Assembly: GCF_006717045.1 (NCBI RefSeq)
Contig: NZ_VFPH01000002.1
Location: 1,116,001-1,180,000 of the forward strand
Source: Pseudonocardia cypriaca
Lineage (GTDB): Bacteria > Actinomycetota > Actinomycetes > Mycobacteriales > Pseudonocardiaceae
Reading direction: 5' to 3'
DNA length: 64,000 bases
In this document: positions 25,064-32,958 of the stretch, one piece after another
Position numbering within the stretch: the first letter of the stretch is position 1
Layout: every line of letters begins with the position of its first letter
Translations under genes and position numbers: made by a program
The notes under the pieces: model-generated
What the model saw: only the letters and a program-made list of their open reading frames with translations
Databases searched by the model: none
Told to the model about the DNA's origin: nothing

Positions 25064-25858
25064 ATGGCGACGACGATCGGAAACCTGCCCGAGGTGGTGT
25101 CCCGCGAGGAGTGGCTCGCCGCCCGCAAGGAGCTGCTGGCGAGGGAGAAGGCGCTCACCCGGGCTCGGGATCAGCTGAACGCCGACCGCAGACGACTGCC
25201 GATGGTCCGGGTGGACAAGCCGTACACGTTCGAGGGCCCGGACGGACCGGTGGGCCTGCTCGACCTGTTCGAGGGCCGGCCACAGCTCGTGGTGCACCAC
25301 TTCATGTTCGACCCGGAATGGGAGACCGCCTGCCAGAGCTGCTCCTCGGCAGCCGACCAGATCCCCGCCAACCTGCGGCAGCTGCACGTGCGCAGCACGA
25401 CGCTCGTGGCCGTGTCACGGGCCCCGTACCCGAAGCTCGCCGCCTACCGGGAACGGATGGGCTGGTCGTTCCCCTGGTTCTCCTCCTACGGGAGCGACTT
25501 CAACTACGACTTCCACGCCACGCTCGACGACCGCGTCGCGCCGGTGATGCTCCACTTCCGCACGGAGGCCGAGCTCGCCGAGACCGGCATCCCGTGGACG
25601 GGCCGGCCCTGGACCGAGAGCGACCGCGGCGTGGAACTGCCCGGGATCAGCACCTTCCTGCGGGTCGGCGACGAGGTCTTCCACACCTACTCCACGTACG
25701 GCCGCGGCCTCGAGGAGTTCCACAACGGCGACAACTACCTCGACCTCACCGCGCTCGGCCGCCAGGAGGAGTGGGAGGAGCCCAAGGGGCGCGCGGTCCC
25801 GCTCGGCCGGCAGGTCGGCGGCCCGGGGATGCGCCTGCCCGACGAGTACGACGTCTGA
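25064..25858 (+). CDS. DUF899 family thioredoxin-like protein
   Basis: The 264-residue protein begins NLPEVVSREEWLAARKELL and continues with YTFEGPDGP, LVVHHFMFDPEWETACQSCS and FPWFSSYGSDFNYDF. This is the full DUF899 pattern of predicted thioredoxin-fold dithiol-disulfide oxidoreductases; the CxxC-like pair is in ACQSCS. The physiological role is unproven. Two dyads lie in the 65-base upstream region. A small gene with a good ribosome-binding site follows 17 bases downstream. Confidence 0.9.
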   Translation: MATTIGNLPEVVSREEWLAARKELLAREKALTRARDQLNADRRRLPMVRVDKPYTFEGPDGPVGLLDLFEGRPQLVVHHFMFDPEWETACQSCSSAADQIPANLRQLHVRSTTLVAVSRAPYPKLAAYRERMGWSFPWFSSYGSDFNYDFHATLDDRVAPVMLHFRTEAELAETGIPWTGRPWTESDRGVELPGISTFLRVGDEVFHTYSTYGRGLEEFHNGDNYLDLTALGRQEEWEEPKGRAVPLGRQVGGPGMRLPDEYDV

Positions 25859-25875
25859 GACCGGAGGAGCATCCG

Positions 25876-26079
25876 ATGTTCGACCCACTTGCCGTTCTCC
25901 TCGCCGACAAGGCGACCGTGCACCACGTGATGTCCGGACGCCCGGACGCGCCCACGACGCCCGACCGCCCGCCGCGGCACCGTTCCCACGCGGTGCGCCG
26001 GCTGATCGTCACGACCGTGCGCCGGCTCGCCGACCGGCTCGAGCCGCGCACCGTCGGCACGTGTGCCGCGGCACCGTAG
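25876..26079 (+). CDS. Small basic protein of unknown function
   Basis: A 67-residue reading frame starts at ATG 25876 with GGAGGA eight bases upstream. The product begins MFDPLAVLLADKATVHHVMS and ends in an Arg-rich helix-like tail (HAVRRLIVTTVRRLADRLEP). It is close to the DUF899 gene and probably cotranscribed. No family is recognised. Confidence 0.5.
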   Translation: MFDPLAVLLADKATVHHVMSGRPDAPTTPDRPPRHRSHAVRRLIVTTVRRLADRLEPRTVGTCAAAP

Positions 26080-26114
26080 CTGCGCGCTGCCGAACCGCTG
26101 ATCAGAGACTGGGG

Positions 26115-26132
26115 TGCGTTCCGCGGAACGCA
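26115..26132. repeat. 18-base perfect palindrome
   Basis: TGCGTTCCGCGGAACGCA is its own reverse complement. A second perfect palindrome, GGAACAGTTCC (26150-26160), follows. They lie in the 392-base gap (26080-26471) that otherwise holds only a transposase remnant. Confidence 0.5.
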
Positions 26133-26330
26133 GTCGGTACCGTCGTGGTGGAACAGTTCCGGTGGGCGCGCCGTCACCGGCTCGGGACACCCGGCCTCAC
26201 CCATCCGCCCGAGGCCGCTGGTGTGGCAATCCGATCCGCTCTTCCCCACCCTTACCGGGATGGCTGGGTGGGCATCACCACCGAATTCTGTGGTTGCGCC
26301 GGCGGCCGTCCCCCAGGGGATCGGCAAAAG

Positions 26331-26405
26331 TCAGATGATCTTGAGTAGGTGCAGTGGCGGCTGGAGGGCCTCATGCCGTAGCGCGGCGGCGATGTTGGTG
26401 GCACC
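26331..26405 (-). pseudogene. ISAs1-family transposase C-terminal remnant (left copy)
   Basis: The minus strand encodes GATNIAAALRH, then EALQPPLHLLKII and a stop. This is the C-terminal end of ISAs1-type transposases, and the same ending is encoded at 26969-27094. The reading frame upstream is meaningless, so only the extreme tail survives. Confidence 0.6.
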
Positions 26406-26471
26406 AGCGCCAGTAGGAATGAAGATCACATCCGCCCAACCGGCCGGCCGCGATCGCGGTCATCATCTGGC

Positions 26472-26939
26472 ATGCGAATCTCGCAGTACGTCTACTTCGC
26501 GTTGCGTTCGGAGCGCACAGCAGCGCACCACATCACCGGCCGGCTCGGGATCGAGCCGGACGAGATTCAGGTGCGGGGCAGCAGGTCCGTTGTTCCGGTC
26601 CGACCCCGATATCACGCCTGGGAGATCGTCTGCCGTGACCGCGGCCTGAGGATCGACGAGCAGATCGATCGGATCGTCGCCAGGCTTGCGCCGCATGCCG
26701 ACCAGATCGCAGCCCTGGTAGCCGAGATCGACGGTCCCGGAGATCGCAGCACCGCGAGCCTTCAGCTCGTGCGCTACCTCGATGACGACGGCGGTGAAGA
26801 GGAGGATCTCGGCCCGCAGGACGGCGAGCTGGTGAAGATCCCCGGCCAGCATCAGCTCCTTGGCTGGCACCTCGATCGTCGAACCCTCGAGTTCCTCTGC
26901 CACATCGGCGCCGAACTGGACGCAGACGAATACGGCTGA
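26472..26939 (+). CDS. DUF4279 domain-containing protein
   Basis: The 155-residue protein has the DUF4279 pattern: YVYFALRSERTAAHHITGRLGIEPDEI near the N-terminus and HAWEIVCRD mid-protein. Such proteins often sit in defence or immunity-like and mobile contexts, but their function is not established. No good ribosome-binding site is visible before ATG 26472. The gene is bracketed by two near-identical transposase tails, about 30-65 bases from each end. Confidence 0.8.
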   Translation: MRISQYVYFALRSERTAAHHITGRLGIEPDEIQVRGSRSVVPVRPRYHAWEIVCRDRGLRIDEQIDRIVARLAPHADQIAALVAEIDGPGDRSTASLQLVRYLDDDGGEEEDLGPQDGELVKIPGQHQLLGWHLDRRTLEFLCHIGAELDADEYG

Positions 26940-26968
26940 CCGCCTCACCCGACAGAGGGGCTGGCACG

Positions 26969-27112
26969 TCAGATGATCTCGAGTAGCTGTGGCGGTCGGA
27001 GGGCGTCACGGCCGTGATGTCGCAGCGCGGCGGCGATGTTGGTGGCTCCAGCGAGGCGGTGCAGGCTGATCGCCAGGTTGCGCAGCGATGCCATGACTTC
27101 ACGGCGGTCCCC
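26969..27112 (-). pseudogene. ISAs1-family transposase C-terminal remnant (right copy)
   Basis: The minus strand encodes EVMASLRNLAISLHRLAGAT, then NIAAALRHHGRDALRPPQ and LLEII with a stop, the classic ISAs1 transposase tail. The frame remains open further upstream but the residues are not transposase-like, so the gene is truncated. It is a direct repeat of the left copy. Confidence 0.65.
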
Positions 27113-27372
27113 GACGAGCGCGCGACCTGGCTGCCACGCAACTTGCTGTGGTCCCGTTCCCACCTCGACCACCCCAGCGATCCGGGCATGATCAGCGGCA
27201 CCTGATCCCAGGGGTGGTCTCGGCCGCGACCATTCCAGAAGGCTGGGGTGGTGAGGGGCGGGACCACAGCAGGTTGCGTAGGCACCCGACCGCGACGGTC
27301 TCGTCCCCGACCGCCGTGCCCCCAAGCCGGGGACGGCGCGCCCACCGGCGGGCTTTCTGACGAGGGACGACC

Positions 27373-27438
27373 ATGATCCGAACTAGCGGTTGCCCATGGC
27401 TGTCAGCACAACCATGAACGCCCGATACACCGGATCAT
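27373..27438. repeat. Imperfect palindrome, unit 1
   Basis: ATGATCCG at the left end faces CGGATCAT at the right end, with partly paired interior (CCATGGCTGT facing ACAACCATG). Its left arm is a near match to the reverse complement of the right arm of unit 2. Confidence 0.6.
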
Positions 27439-27454
27439 CCCCACCAAGATCGCG

Positions 27455-27502
27455 TGTATCGGTTGTCCACGGCTGTCACCACAGCCATGGACAACCGCTA
27501 CA
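27455..27502. terminator. 22-bp stem palindrome, unit 2 (terminator-like)
   Basis: Two 22-base arms (27455-27476 and 27481-27502) with 20 matches surround the loop CACC. It lies 46 bases downstream of the sugar-type binding-protein gene that stops at 27548 on the minus strand, so it may end that transcript. No T-run follows. Confidence 0.5.
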
Positions 27503-27547
27503 GCGGATCATGCGGACGACCACCATCGAGCAGCCCCGGCAACTGCC

Positions 27548-28864
27548 TCAGCGGCTCGCCGCGTTACCCGCGTCCTGTGCCTGCTGCAGCCCCTCCGCCA
27601 CGGGGCTGCGCCCGGCGAACACCTCGTTCAGGATCGGGTTGAACGCGGTCGAGGCCGCCTCGAACTTCGGCCCGAACGGGGCGGGGGTCGTGGCCGTGCC
27701 GCCCGCATCGCCGAAGGCGGTGGTGTCGACGCCCTGACCCTCCCAGTAGTCGTAGAAGGCCTGCTGGGCGGCGGTGACGGCGGGCAGCGCAGCGCCCTCC
27801 TCGCCGACGTAGGTCGCGCCGTCCTCGGAGCCGATCCAGCGCAGCACCTTGAGGATGGCGTCGCGGCGGGGGCTGTCGACGTTGCCGGCGGCGATCACGC
27901 TGTTGACGACGCTGACCCGGCCCAGTGGCCCGGCGACGATCGGCGCGACCCCCCAGTCGAACGTCGCCCCGTCGCCGACGTTCTTGAGGTTGTAGGTGCC
28001 GGACTGGAAGAGCGCCATCTTGCCCTGCAGGAACTGGTCACGGCTGAAGTCGCTGTTGTCGTTGGTGTCGGCGGCCGACGGCGACACGTGGTCGGTGTTG
28101 ATCAGCTTGACCAGGTAGGCGAACGCCTCGACGGTCTTCGGGTCGGTGAAGGTGAAGGTCCCGTCCGGCGCCTGGATGCGGCCGCCGTTGGAGCCTGCGA
28201 AGTTGTAGTAGATGGCGTTGAGGTCGCGGGCGGCGTTGAAGCCGAACTGGGTGATCGCGCCCGGGTCGAAGCTGGGCTGGTCGGCGGTGCGGCCTGCGCC
28301 GTCGCGGGTGAGCTTGCGCGCGGCGGGGAGGAACGTGTCGGCGGCCGGGTCGGTCGGGTGCCACGTCAGGTTGCTCGGGTCGACGCCCGCGGCCTCGACC
28401 ATCGCCTTGTTGTAGTAGACGGCGATGCGCCCGTCGGTGAGCGCGGGCACCCCCCACAGCGTGCCGTTGCGCGAGTACTGCTCGATCGCGGCGGGCACCC
28501 AGCTCGCCTGCTGGTCGGCGAGCTCCTTGCCGACGTCGATGAGCTTGCCGCCGTCGGCGAGCGCCCCGAAGTTGGCGGCGTTGAGCCAGTAGACGTCGTC
28601 CATGGTGCCGCCGGCGACGTCGAGGGGCAGGCGGACGAAGTAGTCCTTCCACGGCACCACGTTCACCTGCACCCGCACGTCCGGGTTCTGCCGGGTGAAC
28701 TCGTCGAACGACTGCTCGTACGCGGCCGCGACCTGCTCGTCCCACAGGCGCACGGTGACGGTGGTGGCGCCCTCGCCTTCGGGCGCGTCGTCCGGCGCGG
28801 CGGGCGAGCAGGCGGCGAGTGCGAGCACGGCGGCACCTGCCGCCACCAAGGAGCGCAGTCTCAT
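27548..28864 (-). CDS. CUT1-type ABC importer substrate-binding lipoprotein
   Basis: The 438-residue protein has a lipoprotein signal peptide (lipobox LAACS, Cys near residue 19) and a family-1 solute-binding domain: VNVVPWKDYFVRLPLDVAGG, VYYNKAMVEAAGVD and an ITQFGFN-type segment. It is the last gene of the long minus-strand unit that starts at the leader peptide near 37.5 kb. TAGGAG precedes ATG and includes the permease stop codon. No ATPase gene is nearby. Confidence 0.9.
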   Translation of the reverse strand: MRLRSLVAAGAAVLALAACSPAAPDDAPEGEGATTVTVRLWDEQVAAAYEQSFDEFTRQNPDVRVQVNVVPWKDYFVRLPLDVAGGTMDDVYWLNAANFGALADGGKLIDVGKELADQQASWVPAAIEQYSRNGTLWGVPALTDGRIAVYYNKAMVEAAGVDPSNLTWHPTDPAADTFLPAARKLTRDGAGRTADQPSFDPGAITQFGFNAARDLNAIYYNFAGSNGGRIQAPDGTFTFTDPKTVEAFAYLVKLINTDHVSPSAADTNDNSDFSRDQFLQGKMALFQSGTYNLKNVGDGATFDWGVAPIVAGPLGRVSVVNSVIAAGNVDSPRRDAILKVLRWIGSEDGATYVGEEGAALPAVTAAQQAFYDYWEGQGVDTTAFGDAGGTATTPAPFGPKFEAASTAFNPILNEVFAGRSPVAEGLQQAQDAGNAASR

Positions 28865-28873
28865 GGGGAACTC

Positions 28874-29656
28874 CTACCGGAACCCGGTGATCGTGATCGA
28901 GCGGACGACGTGGCGCTGGAACGCCAGGAACAGGATCGTGAGCGGCAGGATCGCGAGCGTCGTGGCGGCCATGACGATCGTCCAGTTCGAGTTGTACTGG
29001 GACTGCAGCGCCGACGTCGCCACCGTCAGCATCTGCCACTGCCGGCCGCTGGTGATCACGAGCGGCCACAGGAAGTTGTTCCAGTGCGTGACGACCGTGA
29101 TGATCGCGAGCGTCGCGAGGATCGGCCGGCTCACCGGGACGACGACGTGCCACAGGATGCGCAGGGTGCCTGCGCCGTCGAGCTTCGCGGCGTCGAGCAG
29201 GTCGCCGGGGATGCCGCGGAAGTACTCGCGCAGCAGGAAGATCCCGTACGGGCTGCCGAACACGTACGGGAGCACGAGGGCCCAGAACGTGTTGCGGATG
29301 CCGAGGTCGGCGAACATCGCGTAGAGCGGGATGATCGTGACGACCTGCGGAACCATCAGCGTGGCCAGGTACACCCAGAAGAGCGGGTCGCGGCCGGGGA
29401 AGCTCAGGCGGGCGAACGCGTACGCGGCGAACACCGAGAACAGCAGCTGCCCCACCAGGATCACGGCGACGACCTGCGCGGTGACCACGGTGGGCACCAC
29501 GAAGTCGTACCGCTCGCCGAACAGCTCCGCGAAGTTGGAGAGGGTGGGCGGGTCGGGCGGGGTGAGCACGGGCTCGGACGCGAACTGCTTCGGCGACTTG
29601 AGCGCCGTCATCAGGCTCAGCAGGAACGGGCCGAGCGTCACGACGGCGCCCAGCAC
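28874..29656 (-). CDS. CUT1-type ABC importer permease (MalG-like), N-terminus uncertain
   Basis: Membrane helices and the EAA loop DLLDAAKLDGAGTLRILWHV are intact. The frame opens just after the stop of the partner permease. The only in-frame start with a plausible position is GTG 29656, which cuts into the first helix. An ATG at 29687 overlapping the upstream stop (ATGA) is the expected coupled start but lies in another frame. Removing one base within GGTACCC (29669-29675) would join it to the permease frame. This suggests a frameshift or sequencing error. Confidence 0.75.
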   Translation of the reverse strand: MLGAVVTLGPFLLSLMTALKSPKQFASEPVLTPPDPPTLSNFAELFGERYDFVVPTVVTAQVVAVILVGQLLFSVFAAYAFARLSFPGRDPLFWVYLATLMVPQVVTIIPLYAMFADLGIRNTFWALVLPYVFGSPYGIFLLREYFRGIPGDLLDAAKLDGAGTLRILWHVVVPVSRPILATLAIITVVTHWNNFLWPLVITSGRQWQMLTVATSALQSQYNSNWTIVMAATTLAILPLTILFLAFQRHVVRSITITGFR

Positions 29657-29683
29657 GAGGAGCGCGTAGGTACCCGGCGGTTC

Positions 29684-30589
29684 TCATGTGGCCAGGTCGT
29701 AGGTCGTGCGGCGGGCGAACCACCGCTGCTGGACGAGCGTGATCGCGACGAGGAGCACGAACAGCACCAGCGCCATCACCGCGGCCTGCCCGACGGCGCG
29801 CTGCTCGAACGCCTCGTAGTAGATCCGCCCGGCGACGACGTCGGTGACGCCCTGCGGCCCGCCGTCCGGGGTGAGCGCGTAGACCGAGTCGAACACCTGG
29901 AAGGTCGCGATGATCTGCGTGACCAGCACGAAGAACGTGGTGGGCCGCAGCAGCGGCAGCGTGATCCGCCAGAACCGCTGCCACGCGCCCGCGCCGTCGA
30001 GCGTCGCCGCCTCGTGCACGGTGTCCGGGATCGCGCGCAGGCCCGCGGAGAAGAACAGCGCGACGTAGCCGACGTGCGTCCACACGGTCACCGCCGCCAC
30101 CGACGGCAGCGCGAGCACGGGGTCGGCGAGCCACTCGACGCGCCTGCCGAGCAGTGCGTTGAGGGCGCCGTCGGTGGGGGCGAGCACCCAGCTCCACATC
30201 ACGCCGAGCGCGAGCGGCGCGCAGATCCACGGCAGCACGTAGAGCACCCGGAAGGTGGCCGAGCCGCGCAGCCCGCGGTTGAGCAGCAGCGCGGCGACCA
30301 GCCCGAGCACGGTCTGCGCCGGGATCACGATCGCCACGAACACCGCGGTGATCAGCAGGGACCGGGCGAACCGCCCGTCGGCTGCCACCTCGACGACGTT
30401 GTCGAGCCCGACGAACGTTCGCGGGCCGATCAGGTCCCAGCGCTGCAGCGCGAGCACCGCGACGACGAGGATCGGCAGCACCAGGAACGCGCTGATGCCG
30501 AAGAGGCTGGGGGCGAGCAGCAGGTACGCCGTGCGTGTGTCCCGCCGCTGCCTCACATCCGCCCCCCGCGCTCTGCGCGCGAATCCCAT
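29684..30589 (-). CDS. CUT1-type ABC importer permease (MalF-like)
   Basis: The 301-residue protein has six membrane segments and the EAA loop TVHEAATLDGAGAWQRFWRI. It pairs with the MalG-like partner downstream. ATG 30589 follows the monooxygenase stop by four bases; GTG 30556, with GGGGGGCGG just upstream, is an alternative start. Confidence 0.85.
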   Translation of the reverse strand: MGFARRARGADVRQRRDTRTAYLLLAPSLFGISAFLVLPILVVAVLALQRWDLIGPRTFVGLDNVVEVAADGRFARSLLITAVFVAIVIPAQTVLGLVAALLLNRGLRGSATFRVLYVLPWICAPLALGVMWSWVLAPTDGALNALLGRRVEWLADPVLALPSVAAVTVWTHVGYVALFFSAGLRAIPDTVHEAATLDGAGAWQRFWRITLPLLRPTTFFVLVTQIIATFQVFDSVYALTPDGGPQGVTDVVAGRIYYEAFEQRAVGQAAVMALVLFVLLVAITLVQQRWFARRTTYDLAT

Positions 30590-30593
30590 CAGA

Positions 30594-31754
30594 TCATGTA
30601 TAGAGCGTGAACGGCGGGTGCGTCCCGTTGAGGAAGTGGTCGCCGACCTCCCGCCGCTTGTACGCCACCGGGTCGTGCAGCGTGTGGGTGCGGACGTTGC
30701 GCCAGAACCGGTCCAGCCCCACGGCGTTGCTCGTGGCGCGGGCGCCGGTCACCTCGAAGATCGTGTTGGTGACGTCGAGCGCGACGTCGGTGGACACCAC
30801 CTTGAGGGCGGCCACCTGCTCGGCGAGCTCCCCGCGGGCCTCCCAGGTGAGCGCGTCGCCCGCGGCGTCGGCGCGGTCGAGGTGGCCGGCCACGGCGTCG
30901 GCGAGCGCCTCCACCGCCCGCGTCGCCGCGACGAGCCGGCCGTAGGTGGCGAGCACGTACGGGTCGGCGGCGGCGCTCGGGCTGTCCGACAGGATCCACG
31001 GGCGCGAGGTGGTGCGCGTGTAGTCGCGGGCCGTGCCGAGCGCACCCTGCGCGACGCCGAGGTAGAACGCGCCGAACACGGCCTGGATCGCGGGCGTCAC
31101 CAGCGAGGACCGCGGGGTTGCCGCGTCCTCGCCGAGGCCGCCGAGGACCTGGTCGGGCCCGATCGCGACGTCCGTGAACCTCACGCTCCCGCTGGCGGAG
31201 AGGCGCTGGCCGAGGTTGTCCCAGTCACCGCCCCGTACGAGGCCGGGCGCGTCGCCGCGCACCACGACGAGCAGGGGTTCGCCCTCGGCGGTACCGGACA
31301 CGACCGAGGCGTCCCCCACCGACACCCCGGTCGCGAAGCTCTTCCGCCCGTTCAGCCGGTACCCGGAGCCGTCCGGCACGAGCTCGAGGTCCGGGTCGGT
31401 CGGGTTGACCGCGTCGCCCCACAGCCACTGCCCCGCCGCCGACGGCGGGCCCCAGCGCTCGAGACCGCCGACCCACCACAGGTTGGCGACGTTGACGTAG
31501 TGGTAGCCGAGCAGCTGCGCGATCGAGCCGTCCGCCACCGCGATCTCGCGGACCACGCGCAGCGCGGTGGCCCAGCCGAGGCCGTCGCCGCCGACGCTCG
31601 TGGGCAGCAGCAGGGCGGGGAGGCCCGCGTCGCGCAGCAGCTGCGCCTCTGCGAGTGGCTCGGCGTTCGCCCGGTCGCGCTCGAGCGCGTCCTTGGCGAG
31701 GACGGCGGCGACGCCGCGGGCGGCCTCGATCGCCCGGTCGTGGGTGAGGGTCAT
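30594..31754 (-). CDS. Acyl-CoA dehydrogenase-fold flavin monooxygenase (DszC/SfnB-like)
   Basis: The 386-residue protein has the ACAD fold. Its C-terminal RFWRNVRTHTLHDP and the following KRREVGDHFLNG are typical of DszC (dibenzothiophene monooxygenase) and SfnB/SfnC-type enzymes, not of true fatty acyl-CoA dehydrogenases. These use reduced flavin from a separate reductase to oxidise organosulfur compounds. The mid-protein SFATGVSVGDASVVSG fits the substrate-pocket region. GGAGGACC precedes ATG. A second homologue lies directly upstream. Confidence 0.8.
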   Translation of the reverse strand: MTLTHDRAIEAARGVAAVLAKDALERDRANAEPLAEAQLLRDAGLPALLLPTSVGGDGLGWATALRVVREIAVADGSIAQLLGYHYVNVANLWWVGGLERWGPPSAAGQWLWGDAVNPTDPDLELVPDGSGYRLNGRKSFATGVSVGDASVVSGTAEGEPLLVVVRGDAPGLVRGGDWDNLGQRLSASGSVRFTDVAIGPDQVLGGLGEDAATPRSSLVTPAIQAVFGAFYLGVAQGALGTARDYTRTTSRPWILSDSPSAAADPYVLATYGRLVAATRAVEALADAVAGHLDRADAAGDALTWEARGELAEQVAALKVVSTDVALDVTNTIFEVTGARATSNAVGLDRFWRNVRTHTLHDPVAYKRREVGDHFLNGTHPPFTLYT

Positions 31755-31764
31755 GCGGTCCTCC

Positions 31765-32958
31765 TCAGACCAGGCCGCTGGGCGGCGGCGGGACGTCGTT
31801 GAGGGCGTGGTTGCCGATGTGCTGGATCTTCATCCGGCGCGGGTCGTGCAGGGTGTGGGTGCGCGCGTTGCGCCAGTGCCGGTGCAGGTTGAGGTCGTTC
31901 GCGGTGGCCCGGCTCCCGATCAGGGCGAACACGTCGCCGGCCACGCCGACGGCGGCCCGGTCGGTCTCGGCGCGCGCCGCCGCCACGGCGACCGACGCCT
32001 CGGCCGCGGTCTCGACGGTCAGCTCGGCGCGGGCGGCGTCGATCGCGTCGCCCGCCTCGTGCAGCAGGGCAGCGGCGGTGCGCACCCGCAGGGCGAGCTC
32101 ACCGAACTCCTGGATCACCAGCGGATCCTCCGCGGGGCGGGCCGCCGTGGACTCCGCGCCCGGGCGGGCGATCCGCCGGACCAGGTCCTTCCCGTCGCGC
32201 AGCGCCGCCCGCGCGATGCCGAGGTCGATCGCGGCGTGCAGGTAGTTGCCGAACGCCCCGAACACCTCGGGCCGCTCGAAGATCGTCCAGACCGGCACGA
32301 CCCAGGCAGACGGGATCACGACCTGCTCGAACCGCACGGTGCCGCTGCCCGTGGTGCGCTGCCCCATCCCGTGCCAGTCGTCAACGACCGTGACGCCGGG
32401 CGCGTCGGCCGGCACCCAGGCGGCCACCTTCCGCCCGTCGGGGTCGTTGGCGTAGATCGGGATCCACGGCGCGAACGGGGAGCCGGTGGCGTAGTACTTG
32501 GTGCCGTCGATCAGCACGTCCCCGCCGGGACGTGGCCCGAACCGGATCGCGTACTCGCCGGGCGTGCGGGTGCCCCGCTCGGAGAGCGCGTTGCCGAAGT
32601 GCCGCCCGGCGAGCACCTCGGCGAAGAAGAACTCCCGCTGGGCGGCGTTCGCGGCCTCGCGCAGGACCTCCACGAAGAAGAAATGGTTCTGCGGGATCTG
32701 CCCGACGCTCGCGTCGCCCTCGGAGAGGGTCGCGATCAGCTCACCCATCGTGCGGGCGGAGACGTCGGCGCCGCCGTGCTCGCGCGGGACGGTGACGCCG
32801 AGCAGGCCGGACGCGGCGAGCGCGGCGACCTCGGCGCGGGGCAGCCTGCGCTGCGCGTCCCGCTCGCTGTCGCCGGTGGCGAGGTCGGCGGCGAAGTCGC
32901 GGGCGACGGCGAGCGCCTGGGCGTCGCCGGTGATCACGGGGACGGCGGTCGTCGTCAC
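31765..32958 (-). CDS. Acyl-CoA dehydrogenase-fold flavin monooxygenase (DszC-like), second copy
   Basis: The 397-residue protein shares the DszC/SfnB plan with its neighbour: IPQNHFFFVEVLREAA, TKYYATGSPFAPW and the C-terminal RHWRNARTHTLHDP. It is clearly divergent from the downstream copy, so the two may oxidise different sulfur compounds or work on successive substrates. GTG 32958 overlaps the stop of the DszA-like gene (GTGA). Confidence 0.8.
   Translation of the reverse strand: MTTTAVPVITGDAQALAVARDFAADLATGDSERDAQRRLPRAEVAALAASGLLGVTVPREHGGADVSARTMGELIATLSEGDASVGQIPQNHFFFVEVLREAANAAQREFFFAEVLAGRHFGNALSERGTRTPGEYAIRFGPRPGGDVLIDGTKYYATGSPFAPWIPIYANDPDGRKVAAWVPADAPGVTVVDDWHGMGQRTTGSGTVRFEQVVIPSAWVVPVWTIFERPEVFGAFGNYLHAAIDLGIARAALRDGKDLVRRIARPGAESTAARPAEDPLVIQEFGELALRVRTAAALLHEAGDAIDAARAELTVETAAEASVAVAAARAETDRAAVGVAGDVFALIGSRATANDLNLHRHWRNARTHTLHDPRRMKIQHIGNHALNDVPPPPSGLV

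Noticed and set aside
27373..27511. CRISPR array
   Set aside because: Only two palindromic units with unequal spacing are present and there are no spacers or cas genes.
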